64,000 nucleotides of DNA, from positions 1-64,000 of the forward strand of contig NZ_JAMXAY010000012.1 in NCBI RefSeq assembly GCF_025460835.1. The letters run 5' to 3'. The translations under genes were made by a program, and so were the position numbers. Below the pieces are notes generated by a model. That model made no database searches. It was not told the DNA's origin and saw nothing but the letters and a program-made list of their open reading frames with translations. Positions 17,784-29,000 of this stretch are shown one piece after another; the stretch's first letter is position 1, and the number at the start of each line of letters is the position of its first letter. This stretch comes from Parapedobacter soli. GTDB lineage: Bacteria > Bacteroidota > Bacteroidia > Sphingobacteriales > Sphingobacteriaceae.

Positions 17784-18496
17784 GACGCCTGCTGATTGTC
17801 TGTAAATTTATAACCTACCCCACGGATGGAATGGAAATATATCGGGTGCTTCTGGTCGGGTTCAAAGTACTTCCTGAAGGTGAGGATGAAATTATCGATT
17901 GTCCGGGTCGAAGGATACACATCGTAGTTCCACACCGTTTCCAAGATCTGCTCCCGCGACACCGCCTCGTTGCGCCGCTCGATGAGCAGCTTGAGCAGCA
18001 TGGCTTCTTTTTTGGTCAGCGAGGTCACCGTACCATCAGCATGATGAAGCTCGAAAGAATTGAAATAGATGGTCTTATCGCCTATCTGGTAGGAGTTGAG
18101 CTCTTTCAGGTCATCCCCCTTCATGCTCCGGCGCACCAATATACCCACCCGCAGGATCAGCTCTTCCAAATTAAACGGCTTCACGAGGTAGTCGTCCGCA
18201 CCCTTTTTCAGTCCGGTGATCCGGTCCTCGCTGCTGTTTTTGGCCGTAAGGAACATAATAGGTACTTCGGTATTCTGCAGCCGTATTGTTTCGGCAACCT
18301 GGAAACCGTCTATTTCGGGAATCATCACGTCTAATATCACCAGATTGAACCGTTCTTCCTTAAATATCTTCAGCGCCTTTTTCCCATCGGTGGCCGTAGA
18401 TACCCGGTACCCTTCCAGTTCGAGGTTGAGCTTGATGGCGTCCAACAGATGTTCCTCATCTTCCACCAATAAGATGCGTTGCTTCGCTTGTTGCAT
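17780..18496 (-). CDS. OmpR-family response regulator
   Basis: A 238-residue DNA-binding response regulator. The receiver domain (residues 6-120) has the acidic pocket EDEE at 12-15, the phosphorylated aspartate D56 in LVILDVMIP, a conserved threonine in FLTAK and lysine in LVKPF. The C-terminal winged helix (about 135-232) contains LTKKEAMLLKLLIERR and TIDNFILTFRKYFEP, typical of the OmpR/PhoB group. It lies 24 bases after the histidine kinase gene and overlaps the next gene by 4 bases. It resembles the RprY-type regulators of Bacteroidota. Its targets are unknown, but co-transcription with hemE and hemJ suggests a haem, respiratory or redox theme. Confidence 0.93.
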   Translation of the reverse strand: MQQAKQRILLVEDEEHLLDAIKLNLELEGYRVSTATDGKKALKIFKEERFNLVILDVMIPEIDGFQVAETIRLQNTEVPIMFLTAKNSSEDRITGLKKGADDYLVKPFNLEELILRVGILVRRSMKGDDLKELNSYQIGDKTIYFNSFELHHADGTVTSLTKKEAMLLKLLIERRNEAVSREQILETVWNYDVYPSTRTIDNFILTFRKYFEPDQKHPIYFHSIRGVGYKFTDNQQAS

Positions 18497-18520
18497 AATT
18501 ATTATTAAACTGTGATAAAA

Positions 18521-19456
18521 TTACTTTATCGATTTATCTTCGGCAAGCTCGCCGGTCAAGTGCTCCGCCGTTGTTAAAAGGCCTGCATTCGTTAACGGGA
18601 ATTTCACTTCGAAAACACTTCCCGATGGCACGTTATCCCTCACCTTAATCTGCGCACGATGCCGCTCCAGTACGGTCTTCACAATATATAGCCCCAGTCC
18701 GGTACCCTTGGTTTTTCGGGTATCTTCACTGCCCACCCGGTAAAATTTATTGAAAATCAGCTTTTTTTCATTATCGTCGATACCGATCCCATGGTCGGCC
18801 ACGCTAAACACCACCTGATCGCTTTCTTGGGCAAGCCTTACCAGCACATGAGCGCATGGCGGTGAATATTTCACTGCATTTTCAATCAGATTCGTCACCA
18901 CATTGGTAATGGCAAACCGGTCGCCCTCTATTTGCAGGCCGGCTTCCACCTCGGTTTTGATCACCTGTGTGGTACAGGAGTGTATCTGCAACCGCCCCGC
19001 CACATGCTGCACCAACTCACTGAGGTCGATTTCCTCTTTAGGGAAATTATACCGGAGGTCTTCAAGCTTGGTTGCAATCAACACATTCCCCACCAAATCG
19101 TCCAGCCGCTCGATATCCTTGAGCGAGTTAGACAGGAACTGGTTGCGCTGCTCGTCGCTCAAGCTCCGTTTCAGGATGGTCTGGATAGCCAGTTTGATGG
19201 ATGCGAGCGGCGATTTCAGTTCGTGGGTTACCGCCAAAAGGAAGTTCTGCTGCTGGTGTTGCCTTTTATGTTCGCGCAGAAATGCCTTTTTCAACTTGAG
19301 CGCCCCTACCACGAAGATCACCATGAAAAACAGACCTTCACCGATGATCATCACCTGCCGATCGGGCTGGGCATCAATGAGCAACACCCCCCACCACACC
19401 AGCTGGGCCGTGGCATAAAAAACGAGAAAATAAAACAGCACTAAAGGCTTCCGCAT
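18521..19456 (-). CDS. Sensor histidine kinase with two membrane helices
   Basis: A 311-residue membrane histidine kinase. I start it at ATG 19456 because a near-perfect promoter (19480-19512) would begin transcription inside the longer frame that reaches 19480. Two helices (about 5-26 and 35-55) are joined by only a few periplasmic residues, so there is no large external sensor domain. The phospho-acceptor is H78 in VTHELKSPL. The ATPase domain has TNLIENAVKY (N box), DHGIGID (G1) and KGTGLGLYIV (G2). It is followed at 24 bases by its response regulator. The lack of a sensor domain suggests membrane, redox or ligand sensing within the bilayer. Confidence 0.92.
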   Translation of the reverse strand: MRKPLVLFYFLVFYATAQLVWWGVLLIDAQPDRQVMIIGEGLFFMVIFVVGALKLKKAFLREHKRQHQQQNFLLAVTHELKSPLASIKLAIQTILKRSLSDEQRNQFLSNSLKDIERLDDLVGNVLIATKLEDLRYNFPKEEIDLSELVQHVAGRLQIHSCTTQVIKTEVEAGLQIEGDRFAITNVVTNLIENAVKYSPPCAHVLVRLAQESDQVVFSVADHGIGIDDNEKKLIFNKFYRVGSEDTRKTKGTGLGLYIVKTVLERHRAQIKVRDNVPSGSVFEVKFPLTNAGLLTTAEHLTGELAEDKSIK

Positions 19457-19479
19457 AGCAAACTCCTGAAAAGCAATCA

Positions 19480-19512
19480 CAAAAGTATCGATTTACATCG
19501 ATTAGTTACAAA
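19480..19512 (-). promoter_or_regulatory. Bacteroidota-type promoter of the kinase/regulator/haem operon
   Basis: Read on the minus strand, TTTG (19512-19509) is followed after 21 bases by TACTTTTG (19487-19480), matching the TTTG-N19-21-TAnnTTTG consensus of the primary sigma factor of Bacteroidota. Transcription would begin near 19473, about 17 bases before the kinase ATG at 19456. Confidence 0.7.
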
Positions 19513-19556
19513 TAACGACTGCATTATGACAATATTAGGAAACTCCGGCCCACAGA

Positions 19557-20432
19557 TCAAATATAAACGCGCGCACCCGAGAAGTTCTCCCGGAACTCCC
19601 GCGGGGTACAATTCTTTTTCCGCTTGAATATCCGGTTGAAATTTGAAATATTATTAAATCCGCAGCCGTAAGCGATTTCAGCAATCGTCTGGTTAGTATC
19701 GATGAGCAGCCGGGTTGCGTGCCCCAGCCGGATCTCATTAAGGCTATCGATGAATGTTTTACCGGTACTTTTCTTGACAAATCTACTGAAAGACGCCTCG
19801 TGCATATTCACATAAGCAGCCATATCGGCCAATGAAATCGGCTTGCTATAGTGCTCATTCATGTATTCGAATACTTTCACAATGCGTCGGCTATTTGACT
19901 GCGCATGGTGGTCGTCGAACCCCACACTGCTCAACGTCTGCATGCCCTCCGCCTGCGAAAGGTAATGCAGGATCGCCATCAACTCCAAAACCGAATCGAA
20001 GCCCGTTTTAGATTTGAGCCCAACCAACCGGTCTTTAATCAACAGGGTGGTCTCGCGGCCGAACAGGATACCCTGCTGCGATTTATCAAACATATTACGG
20101 ATAAAATTCAGCTGATTTTTGTGGAGAAAGTCTTCACTGAACAGGTTCCGGTGGAATTGGATGGTCACTTCGGTTATCTCCCTGCTTTCGCAGGCATCGT
20201 CAAACCAGCCGTGGTATAGGTTAGACCCTACCAATACCAGCTCCACATCGCTGATCCGGGACACGTGGTCGCCCACGATACGTTGTGCACCCCGGGCGTT
20301 GAGGATAAGATTCAACTCGTACTCATCGTGATAATGCAGGGGGAAATCGAAGTGGTCTTTCACCCGCCAAAACAACGTGAAGCAGTCGCTCTCCGTAAGC
20401 GGTGTCACTTCTCTGGTGATTTTCTGACTCAT
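19557..20432 (-). CDS. AraC-family regulator of the mannan locus
   Basis: A 291-residue transcription factor, starting at ATG 20432 (the frame is open to 20537 but those residues look non-coding). The N-terminal half is a cupin-like sensor domain (FPLHYHDEYELNLIL around residue 35, then RIVGDH). The C-terminal 100 residues are the double helix-turn-helix of AraC proteins, with ISLADMAAYVNMHEASFSRFVKKSTG and QTIAEIAYGCGFNNISNFNRIFKR. It is divergently placed from the GH26 gene, so it most likely senses mannan breakdown products and activates that operon. A -7 box TACTTTTG lies at 20458-20465 on its strand. It is a distant paralogue of the regulator at 62619. Confidence 0.9.
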   Translation of the reverse strand: MSQKITREVTPLTESDCFTLFWRVKDHFDFPLHYHDEYELNLILNARGAQRIVGDHVSRISDVELVLVGSNLYHGWFDDACESREITEVTIQFHRNLFSEDFLHKNQLNFIRNMFDKSQQGILFGRETTLLIKDRLVGLKSKTGFDSVLELMAILHYLSQAEGMQTLSSVGFDDHHAQSNSRRIVKVFEYMNEHYSKPISLADMAAYVNMHEASFSRFVKKSTGKTFIDSLNEIRLGHATRLLIDTNQTIAEIAYGCGFNNISNFNRIFKRKKNCTPREFRENFSGARVYI

Positions 20433-20457
20433 GGTATCCTTCCTATAACTGGTACCA

Positions 20458-20465
20458 CAAAAGTA
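20458..20465 (-). promoter_or_regulatory. -7 promoter box of the AraC regulator gene
   Basis: The minus strand reads TACTTTTG here, a full match to TAnnTTTG. It would give a leader of about 19 bases before the ATG at 20432. No good TTTG at the upstream spacing is seen, which would fit a weak or activated promoter. Confidence 0.45.
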
Positions 20466-20642
20466 GTGAAAAAAAAGCGGGGTTGTAAAAATAATACAAT
20501 GAATACTTGTTAAAATCACATGTTGGTTTTCACGCATTAATCATGCGAGGTTAGTGGTTGGTTTCACAAACAATCACCAAAATTGCAAGAAGTTTATCAC
20601 AAAGCGCTAAAAAAGTATTATTTTAGAAGCACAAACATCCTG

Positions 20643-20650
20643 TATGTTTG
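20643..20650 (+). promoter_or_regulatory. -7 promoter box of the mannan operon
   Basis: TATGTTTG matches TAnnTTTG and ends 30 bases before the ATG of the GH26 gene. The upstream element at the right spacing is only TTTT/TTTA rather than TTTG, as expected of a promoter needing an activator such as the divergent AraC protein. The interval 20433-20679 between the two genes should hold the operator; no convincing direct repeat could be picked out by eye. Confidence 0.5.
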
Positions 20651-20679
20651 CTTTAGTAATTATCCAATTGTAGTCCGCA

Positions 20680-21783
20680 ATGAGAATCGTCAAACAGACT
20701 GGTATTTTAATCGCCGCGTTTTGCTTGGTTTCACAGGTGTCGGTAGCAGGGCGCTCACCCGAGGCGGCCGCTTTGTTGAACGCGCTTAAATCAATAAGCG
20801 GCCAATACCTGCTACTGGGGCATCAAGATGCCACCGCGTATGGCATAGATTGGGCCGCCGAACCGGATAGGTCTGATATAAAAAGCACTACAGGTGCTTA
20901 TCCAGCCGTACACGGCTGGGATGTGGGCCATCTCGAAATCGGCCGCAACGCCAACCTGGACAACGTCTCATTCAGCTTGATGCGCGACCGTATCATAGAG
21001 GCATACGAGCGGGGCGGCATCAACACCATCAGCTGGCACTCCACCAACCCGGTAAACGGCGAAAGCGCGTGGGATACAACGCGGAATAGCGTGAAGCAAA
21101 TCCTACCGGGAGGTAAGCACCACGGCAAATACAACGATTACCTCAACCGACTGGCCCGCTTTTTCAAAACGCTGAAAACCAATGACGGAACGGCGATACC
21201 CATTATATTCCGCCCATTCCACGAACATACCGGAAGCTGGTTCTGGTGGGGCGAAGCGTTTTGCACGCCCCAGGAGTATCAGGCATTATGGCGATACACC
21301 GTGGATTACCTGCGTGATAAAAAGGGGCTGGCGAATTTACTATTCGCCTATTCCAGCAGCACCATCGAATCTGAAGCGCATTACTTGGTGCGCTATCCGG
21401 GCGACGATTATGTAGATATCATGGGGTTCGACGAATATTGCATGGGCGATGAACAAGCGTATACCGCGCGGATGGCCAAGAGCCTAGCTATCCTCACCGC
21501 AATTGCTGCTGAGCGGGATAAAGTCGCAGCCATTACCGAAACGGGCTACGAACAGATCCCGAATCCGCATTGGTTTACACAGGTGCTTTATCCAACCATC
21601 AAGGATTACCCGGTGGCTTGGGTGTTACTGTGGCGCAATGCTTTCAACCGCCCCAACCATTTTTATGCACCGTATCCGGCCCATTCCGCGGCAGAGGATT
21701 TCCGCAACTTCTACCGGCTACCCGCGGTACGCTTTGAAGACGGGCTCGCCCCGCTGCATATTTACCAACCCACAAAACCCTAG
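20680..21783 (+). CDS. GH26 endo-beta-1,4-mannanase
   Basis: A 367-residue secreted glycoside hydrolase of family 26, cutting beta-1,4-mannan, often to mannobiose. A Sec signal peptide ends near VSVAG (residue 24) and no lipobox follows, so it should be periplasmic or exported. The (beta/alpha)8 barrel shows SGQYLLLGHQD at 40-50, HGWDVGHLE near 78, the acid/base E182 in FRPFHEHTGSWFWWG and the nucleophile E287 in ITETGYEQ. It is followed at 6 bases by a symporter and then GH130 and epimerase genes, the same set as the mannan operon of Bacteroides fragilis. It is the first gene of the operon. Confidence 0.93.
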   Translation: MRIVKQTGILIAAFCLVSQVSVAGRSPEAAALLNALKSISGQYLLLGHQDATAYGIDWAAEPDRSDIKSTTGAYPAVHGWDVGHLEIGRNANLDNVSFSLMRDRIIEAYERGGINTISWHSTNPVNGESAWDTTRNSVKQILPGGKHHGKYNDYLNRLARFFKTLKTNDGTAIPIIFRPFHEHTGSWFWWGEAFCTPQEYQALWRYTVDYLRDKKGLANLLFAYSSSTIESEAHYLVRYPGDDYVDIMGFDEYCMGDEQAYTARMAKSLAILTAIAAERDKVAAITETGYEQIPNPHWFTQVLYPTIKDYPVAWVLLWRNAFNRPNHFYAPYPAHSAAEDFRNFYRLPAVRFEDGLAPLHIYQPTKP

Positions 21784-21789
21784 TACGGT

Positions 21790-23616
21790 ATGCTGCTCCA
21801 ACCCCTCGATATTGCCATCATCCTGGTTTATCTGGCTGCCATGGTCATCCTGGGCATCCTGTTGAAAAAACGAGCCCAGCGCGACAAGGAGTCGTACCTG
21901 CTGGGCGGCAAAAAACTGCCCTGGTATATGCTGGGTATGTCTAACGCCTCCGATATGTTTGACATATCGGGCACGATGTGGATGGTCACCCTGGCATTTG
22001 TATATGGCATGAAAAGCATCTGGATACCATGGCTGTGGCCGGTATTCAACCAGATTTTCCTGATGATGTACCTGTCTGTGTGGCTTCGGCGGAGCAATGT
22101 TACCACCGGTGCCGAATGGCTAAGGACACGCTTTGGCACCAAAGGCCGCGATGTCACGGCATCGCACGCGATTGTCGTGGTCTTTGCGTTGATCAGTTGT
22201 TTCGGCTTCCTGGCGTACGGCTTCATCGGCCTGGGCAAGTTTGTCGAGATCTTCATCCCTTGGAGCGCCGTTGCCCCCTACCTACCCTTTACAATCGAGC
22301 CTTTATATGTGCCGCACTTCTATGGGGTGGTATTTTGCCTGCTTACCATGTTTTATTCCATTTTGGGTGGCATGACCAGCATCGTCATCGGCGACGTGGT
22401 AAAATACACCATCATGTCAGCAGCCGCTATTGTGGTAGCCGTGATTGCCGCGCAGCACCTTGCGATCAAGCCACTGAACGTACCCGAAGGCTGGCTGTCG
22501 CCATTCTTCGGGTGGACACTGGCCGACCTCGATTGGACGGGCATCATCGACGAAGTAAACAGCAAAATCGAAAGCGATGGTTTCGGACTGTTCACGGTAT
22601 TTTTCATGATGATGCTTTTTAAGGGCGTTTTCGCCAGTCTTGCGGGCCCGGCACCCAATTACGACATGCAGAAAATCCTGTCTACCAGGTCGCCCAAAGA
22701 TGCCGCCAAGATGAGCGGCCTGGTATCCGTGGTATTACTGCCCATCCGCTATTCGATGGTCATCGGCTTCGCTGTGTTGGGCCTTTTATATTACGATCAA
22801 CTCGACCTCCAAACAGCCGTGGGTGTCGACTTCGAGCGGATTTTACCGTCGGCTATCCTACAGTTTGTACCCGTGGGGCTCATGGGTTTGCTTTTGGCGG
22901 GGCTGATGGCGGCATTCATGGGCACCTTCGCCGGCACGCTGAACGCCGCACAGGCCTACTTCACAAACGACATTTACCTCAAATACATCAAACCGCACGC
23001 ATCAAACCGTACCATACGCAACGTCAATTATATTTCCGGCATCGCCATCGCGGTCATCGGCATCTCGTTGGGCTTTTTCGCGGAAGACGTAAACAGCGTA
23101 TTGCAGTGGATTGTATCTGCACTCTACGGCGGGTATATCGCTGCCAATATGCTGAAGTGGTACTGGTGGCGGTTCAACGCTTCGGGCTTCTTCTGGGGGA
23201 TGCTGGCAGGTATCGTGCCTGCGCTGATATTTCCGCTAGTGTTCGATTTTTTGGACCTATACTACTTCCCGTTGCTCTTCGCCCTGTCGCTGGCAGGCTC
23301 CATCATTGGGTCACTGTGCACAAAGCCCACCGACACCAGCGTACTAAAGGAGTTTTACCGGACGGTAAAGCCGTGGGGCTTCTGGAAGCCGATCCGGCTG
23401 TTGGTCGCCGCCGAAGACCCCACCTTTATCGCTAACAAGCACTTTGGCCGCGACATGTTCAACGTGGTACTCGGTATCGTCGGGCAGCTGTGCCTCACCA
23501 TCCTACCCATGTACCTGGTGCTGATGATGGAAACGGAGCTGCTGATTACCGTCGTACTGCTGGCGGCAATAGCCATCATCCTGAAGAAGACGTGGTGGAA
23601 CAAACTGGAAAATTAA
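21790..23616 (+). CDS. Sodium/solute symporter, probably for mannobiose
   Basis: A 608-residue member of the sodium:solute symporter (SSS/SGLT) family with about 14 membrane helices. The N-terminal [30 protein letters not shown] is the classical entry of the family. [16 protein letters not shown] (about residue 195) belongs to the core helices, and a long C-terminal extension ends in a basic KKTWWNKL. It lies between mannanase and phosphorylase genes with gaps of 6 and 19 bases, so the likely cargo is mannobiose or a related disaccharide crossing the inner membrane. Substrate assignment rests on gene order. Confidence 0.88.
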   Translation: MLLQPLDIAIILVYLAAMVILGILLKKRAQRDKESYLLGGKKLPWYMLGMSNASDMFDISGTMWMVTLAFVYGMKSIWIPWLWPVFNQIFLMMYLSVWLRRSNVTTGAEWLRTRFGTKGRDVTASHAIVVVFALISCFGFLAYGFIGLGKFVEIFIPWSAVAPYLPFTIEPLYVPHFYGVVFCLLTMFYSILGGMTSIVIGDVVKYTIMSAAAIVVAVIAAQHLAIKPLNVPEGWLSPFFGWTLADLDWTGIIDEVNSKIESDGFGLFTVFFMMMLFKGVFASLAGPAPNYDMQKILSTRSPKDAAKMSGLVSVVLLPIRYSMVIGFAVLGLLYYDQLDLQTAVGVDFERILPSAILQFVPVGLMGLLLAGLMAAFMGTFAGTLNAAQAYFTNDIYLKYIKPHASNRTIRNVNYISGIAIAVIGISLGFFAEDVNSVLQWIVSALYGGYIAANMLKWYWWRFNASGFFWGMLAGIVPALIFPLVFDFLDLYYFPLLFALSLAGSIIGSLCTKPTDTSVLKEFYRTVKPWGFWKPIRLLVAAEDPTFIANKHFGRDMFNVVLGIVGQLCLTILPMYLVLMMETELLITVVLLAAIAIILKKTWWNKLEN

Positions 23617-23635
23617 TGACTTCAATATAACGATT

Positions 23636-24832
23636 GTGTCACTATCTACAACTGATTTCGACGTAAAAAAGGCCGCCCTCCTGGATAGGCATGGGAAGCT
23701 CCTCAGCCGTAAAAACGAGCCGTTATGGTCGGCCAACGGGATATTCACCCGGTTCCGGCACCCCGTACTCACCGCTGCACATGCCCCCCTGGAATGGCAG
23801 TATGATTTCGACCGTCAAACCAACCCGTTCCTGATGCAGCGGATCGGCATCAATGCGACCTTCAATGCCGGCGCCATCAAATGGCAGGGCAAGTACCTGT
23901 TGATGGTCCGTGTAGAAGCTACGGACAGGAAGTCGTTCTTTGCCATCGCAGAAAGTCCCAATGGCGTCGATAATTTCCGTTTCCGTAAGTACCCGGTCGA
24001 AATCCCCCAGTTCGGTGACCCCGACACCAACGTGTATGACATCCGGCTCACGGAGCACCAAGATGGGTGGATTTATGGGTTGTTCTGCACCGAACGCCGC
24101 GACACCAGTGCGCCGCAAACCGATCAGTCGGCCGCCCTCGCACAATGCGGTATCATCCGCACACGCGACATGGAACACTGGGAGCGCTTACCCGACCTGA
24201 AAACAAGCTCGCCGCAACAGCGTAACGTGGTGTTGCACCCCGAATTTGTGGATGGCAAATATGCGCTCTATACCCGCCCGCAAGATGGCTTCATCGAAGC
24301 TGGCAGCGGGGGGGGCATCGCCTTCGCACTGACCGAATGCATGGAAAACGCGGTGGTGGGCGACGAGCATATCATCGATAGCAAACGGTACCATACGGTT
24401 TACGAAGCCAAAAACGGCCAAGGGCCCGCCCCGCTCAAAACGTCCGAGGGATGGCTCCACCTGGCGCATGGCGTACGCCACACCGCCGCAGGGCTAAGGT
24501 ACGTACTGTACCTGTTTATGACGGCACTCGACGATGTTTCGCGGATCATCCACAAACCGGCCGGATATTTCCTGGCGCCGGAGGGCGACGAACGTATCGG
24601 CGACGTGTCTAACGTCGTCTTCTGCAACGGTTGGATTGCCGACGACGATGGGACGGTATATATCTACTATGCATCGTCGGATACACGCATGCATGTGGCA
24701 ACAAGCTCCATCGCGCAATTGGTAGACTATGCAAAAAACACACCCGAAGACAGGTTCTTTTCGGCCCTGTCTGTAGAAAACATTCAAAAACTCACCAAAA
24801 AAAATGAACGTATCGCACACGGTAAAGCATAG
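23636..24832 (+). CDS. GH130 beta-1,4-mannosylglucose phosphorylase
   Basis: A 398-residue cytoplasmic phosphorylase of family GH130. It starts at GTG 23636, 19 bases after the symporter stop. The five-bladed propeller shows [20 protein letters not shown] (about 62-80), [20 protein letters not shown] (88-107) and the general-acid region with D135 in [30 protein letters not shown] near residue 260 supplies phosphate-site residues. It should cleave 4-O-beta-mannosyl-glucose with phosphate to mannose-1-phosphate and glucose, the subfamily 1 activity, and the adjacent epimerase would make that substrate. Its last 29 bases overlap the epimerase gene. Confidence 0.9.
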   Translation: MSLSTTDFDVKKAALLDRHGKLLSRKNEPLWSANGIFTRFRHPVLTAAHAPLEWQYDFDRQTNPFLMQRIGINATFNAGAIKWQGKYLLMVRVEATDRKSFFAIAESPNGVDNFRFRKYPVEIPQFGDPDTNVYDIRLTEHQDGWIYGLFCTERRDTSAPQTDQSAALAQCGIIRTRDMEHWERLPDLKTSSPQQRNVVLHPEFVDGKYALYTRPQDGFIEAGSGGGIAFALTECMENAVVGDEHIIDSKRYHTVYEAKNGQGPAPLKTSEGWLHLAHGVRHTAAGLRYVLYLFMTALDDVSRIIHKPAGYFLAPEGDERIGDVSNVVFCNGWIADDDGTVYIYYASSDTRMHVATSSIAQLVDYAKNTPEDRFFSALSVENIQKLTKKNERIAHGKA

Positions 24833-26030
24833 CACTCTCGCGACCGGTGAGTTCGAACACGAGCTCAAACACATACTCGCATATTGGAGCGATACGGTCT
24901 TTGACCATGCCAATGGCCGCTTTCACCCAAAGGTGGACCATACCGATACGCCGCACCCACAAGCCATCACAGGCTCGGTGATGTACGCCCGTATCCTATG
25001 GGCTTTCTCCGCAGGGTATAGCCATACTGCCATACCCCGTTACCGCGAATTGGCAGATATTGCTTTCCAATACATCCGGCAGTACCTGCTAGACCCCGAA
25101 TATGGCGGGGTATACTGGTCGGTACACCCCGACGGAAGCCCGGCCGACAGCCGTAAGCAGACCTATGCCATTGCTTTTGCCATTTACGGGCTGGCAGAAT
25201 ATTACAAAGTCCATGCAGACCACGCCGTACTGGCGCTGGCCCAAGAGCTCTACCTGGCTATCGAGCAGCATGGCTGGGACAGCCGTCACGGGGGGTATAT
25301 CGAAGCGTTCGAAAGGGATTGGCGCGCAACCACACAGCTTCAATTGAGCGCGAAAGACCAAAACGAAAAGAAAACACTCAATACCCATCTCCACTTGTTG
25401 GAAGCTTACACTAATTTATACAACGTATGGCCAAACGAAACACTAAAACAACAAATCGACGCGATACTCGGACTTTTCAAAAATTATTTCGTCAGCCCGC
25501 ACGGCCACCTAACCCTCTTCTTTGACGAACAATGGCATGCCAAGTCACTCTTGCGGTCTTTCGGCCACGAGATCGAAACATCATGGCTGCTATGCGAAGC
25601 ATCACAGGTGACCAACGACGGGCTATTAGCAGACTCCGTGCGGGACCTGTCCCTCAGGCTGGCCAACGCGAGCCTGAAGTGGGCCGGGAAATCAGGGGCT
25701 TTGCCTTACGAATTTGACGCAACGACAAACGGACTGGTTGCGGAGAAGCATTGGTGGGTACAAGCCGAAGCATTGGTGGGCTTCTACCGGGCGGGGCGGC
25801 TGTCTGGCGACAGCCGCTATACCGCAGCCGCCAACCGCACCTGGCAATACATCACGGAAAACCTCATCGACCGGGAAAGGGGCGAATGGTATTGGGGGCG
25901 CGATGAGCAGGGCCGCATCATGGACCACGAAGATAAAGCCGGGTTCTGGAAATGCCCTTACCACAACACACGGTGCTGCCTGCAGATGATCCAACTGCTG
26001 GGTGAGTCACCGACTAATCACGAATCATGA
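24804..26030 (+). CDS. Cellobiose/mannobiose 2-epimerase
   Basis: A 408-residue (alpha/alpha)6-barrel enzyme of the N-acylglucosamine 2-epimerase superfamily, cellobiose 2-epimerase branch. It interconverts the reducing-end glucose and mannose of beta-1,4 disaccharides, here mannobiose to mannosyl-glucose. Diagnostic segments are the catalytic-histidine motif [12 protein letters not shown] (about residue 250), [12 protein letters not shown] and the C-terminal [10 protein letters not shown]. No signal peptide is present, so it is cytoplasmic. The ATG at 24804 lies inside the end of the GH130 gene (29-base overlap), linking translation of two consecutive steps of one pathway. Confidence 0.92.
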   Translation: MNVSHTVKHSTLATGEFEHELKHILAYWSDTVFDHANGRFHPKVDHTDTPHPQAITGSVMYARILWAFSAGYSHTAIPRYRELADIAFQYIRQYLLDPEYGGVYWSVHPDGSPADSRKQTYAIAFAIYGLAEYYKVHADHAVLALAQELYLAIEQHGWDSRHGGYIEAFERDWRATTQLQLSAKDQNEKKTLNTHLHLLEAYTNLYNVWPNETLKQQIDAILGLFKNYFVSPHGHLTLFFDEQWHAKSLLRSFGHEIETSWLLCEASQVTNDGLLADSVRDLSLRLANASLKWAGKSGALPYEFDATTNGLVAEKHWWVQAEALVGFYRAGRLSGDSRYTAAANRTWQYITENLIDRERGEWYWGRDEQGRIMDHEDKAGFWKCPYHNTRCCLQMIQLLGESPTNHES

Positions 26031-26063
26031 CAAAACACTAATAATTCACTTAATTTAAAACCA

Positions 26064-29000
26064 ATGAAGTCTATATTTTACAAAAAAACCAGAGATAGGC
26101 TCTTACAACTGGCAACAGGCTGTTTAGTTTTGGCACTGCCGGTATTGGGGGGCACATCCCGCGCCTACGGCAACCCGATTACGGAAGTCGCACCGGGCAA
26201 TATGGTTCAACACCGAGTAAGCGGCTCGGTCACCGACGCTACGGGCACTCCCCTGGCAGGGGTCACCGTAAAAGAACAAAGCGCCAACACGGGGACGGTA
26301 ACCGACAACCAAGGGCGTTATAGCTTGCCGGTCACGGCACCCAATGCCATCCTGACTTTCTCTTACATCGGTTTCATTACCCAGGAGATCGTTGTCGGCG
26401 GCCAATCCATCATCGATGTCACCTTGGCGGAAGACGTGAATACGCTGGAAGAGCTGGTCGTAATCGGTTACGGTACGCAGAAGAAAAAGCTGACAACCGG
26501 GGCCACGATACAGGTGAAAGGTGAAGACCTGCAAAAGCTGAGTACATCGAGCGTATTGGGTGCGCTGCAAAGCCAATCACCGGGTGTCCAGATTACCCAG
26601 AGCTCGGGTATGCCCGGCCAAGGGTTTAAAGTGACCATACGCGGGCTTGGTACCATCGGTAGCTCCTCGCCGCTGTATGTGATCGATGGGGTTGCCAACG
26701 GCGACATCAATGCCCTGAACCCATCCGATATCGAATCCATCGATGTGCTGAAGGATGCCGCATCGGCCGCGATATACGGCTCGCGTGCCGCCAACGGCGT
26801 CGTGCTCGTAACGACCAAGCAGGGTAAGGCCGGCAAGCTTACACTGAGTTACGACACCTACATCGGGGCGCAGAATGCGTACAAATTGCCCTCGCTGCTT
26901 ACCGCAAAAGAGTACATGCAGATTCAGGATGAGCGGATGTTTAACGAAGGGCTGGCACCTTACGATTGGGCAACATTGATCCCAAACCAATACGAGCAGA
27001 TCATGAACGGCACCTGGGAAGGTACCAACTGGCTCAAAACGATACATAATGACGATGCCCTCACCCAAAACCATGCCCTCAACCTGATAGGAGGCAATGA
27101 GCAATCGAAATTCTCACTGGGCTATTCCTTTGCCAACCAGGAAGGGATATTCGGTAAGCCCGTACAGCCCAGCTCCGAACGGCATACCGTACGGTTCAAC
27201 TCAGACCATGTCATCTTCAAAAATAACGATTTCGACATCATCAAATTCGGTGAGAACATCACCTATACTTATAATACCACAGCGGGTATCGGTATCGGAA
27301 ACATCTATTGGAACGACATCCACAACATGCTGGTAGGCAATCCGTTGTTGCCGGCATACAACTCCGACGGCGGATACTACGACCACGCCAGCAAGGTGGC
27401 CGACGGGTGGGCCCTGGATGGCGCTACAGCAAATCCATTGGCCGACATGGTATACCGGCGTGGCCAGAACCGCAGCAAAAACCACTCCCTGCTGGCAAAT
27501 GCCTACCTGGAGGTGCAACCTATAAAAAACCTGAAGTTCAGGAGCAACTTCGGTTACCGGCTATCGAGCTACGCATATAGGCAGTATACACCGGCGTTCC
27601 AGCTCTCCACGACCTCGCAAAATGCAGTCGACGACATCAGCCAAAGCCAGGGCCAGGGGTACAACTGGATCCTTGAAAACACACTGGCATATAGCTGGGA
27701 CGTGAAAAGCAACCACAATTTCGATGTGGTGGTAGGCCAGGCAGTTGAGCGGATGGGGCTCGGGGAAGACGTGGGTGTCACTACCTCCAACTCTTCATTC
27801 CCCGGCAGCTGGCGCAACGCATGGGTAATCAATGCCCAAGGGTACGAAGGGTTTATACCCACCGTGAGCGGTGAACCCTGGGGCGATAACGTATTGGCGT
27901 CGTTCTTCGGCCGTGCGAACTACAATTACAATGAAACATATATGGCTACCCTGATTATGCGAGCAGATGCCTCGTCCAACTTTGCCCGGGGCCACCGTTG
28001 GGGGTACTTCCCGTCGGTAGCCGCCGGCTGGGTGGTCACCAACGAACCGTTCATGGAATCGGCTTCCAGCTGGGCCAACTTCTTCAAGCTACGGGCTAGT
28101 TGGGGCCAGAACGGTAACTCAGCCATCAGTCCATACCAATATTTGGCAACCATCTCTACCGACCGCAAGACAGGGTATTACTTCGGCAACAACAAGAATA
28201 CACTCTTAAACGGCGCTTACCCCGATGTACTGCCAAACCCCGGCATTTCATGGGAAACCTCCGAGCAGCTCAATATCGGGTTTGATGCCCGGTTTATCAA
28301 TGACAAATTGGGCGTCGTGTTCGATTGGTATCGGAAATCGACCATCGATTGGCTCGTCCAAGCCCCGGTGCTCGCCATTTACGGCACCAACCCGCCTGTC
28401 ATAAATGGTGGTGATATCCGAAACCAAGGGGTTGAACTCGGACTGAACTGGAACGACCGGAAAGGCGACTTCTCCTATGGCATCAGCATAAACGGCGCTT
28501 ACAACCGGAATAAAGTGGTGCGCATCGACAACGGCGAGGGCATCATCCATGGCGATGCAAACGTAATCAGCCAAGGTACCACCGAAATGTACCGCGCACA
28601 GGTGGGCTACCCCGTAGGATACTTCTATGGATTTAAGACAGAAGGCATTTTCCAGACAGCGGAGCAGATCGCTGATTACCGCGCCAGCAGCAAAGGCGTG
28701 CTGGCGACAGCCCAACCCGGCGACGTCATCTTTGCCGATACCAACCGCGACGGTGCGATCACCGACGACGATAAGGTGATGATCGGCAACCCGCACCCCG
28801 ACTTCACCGGCGGGATGAACATCAATTTCGGATACAAGGGCATTGACCTGTCCATCACCGCCACCGGCGCTTTCGGACACCAGATAGCAAAGTCGTACCG
28901 GTCGTTTGCCGACAGCCCGCTGCAGAATTATACCACCGAAATATTCGGCAGGTGGCATGGCGAAGGCACATCCAACTTCTTGCCACGGCTTACTAACGGC

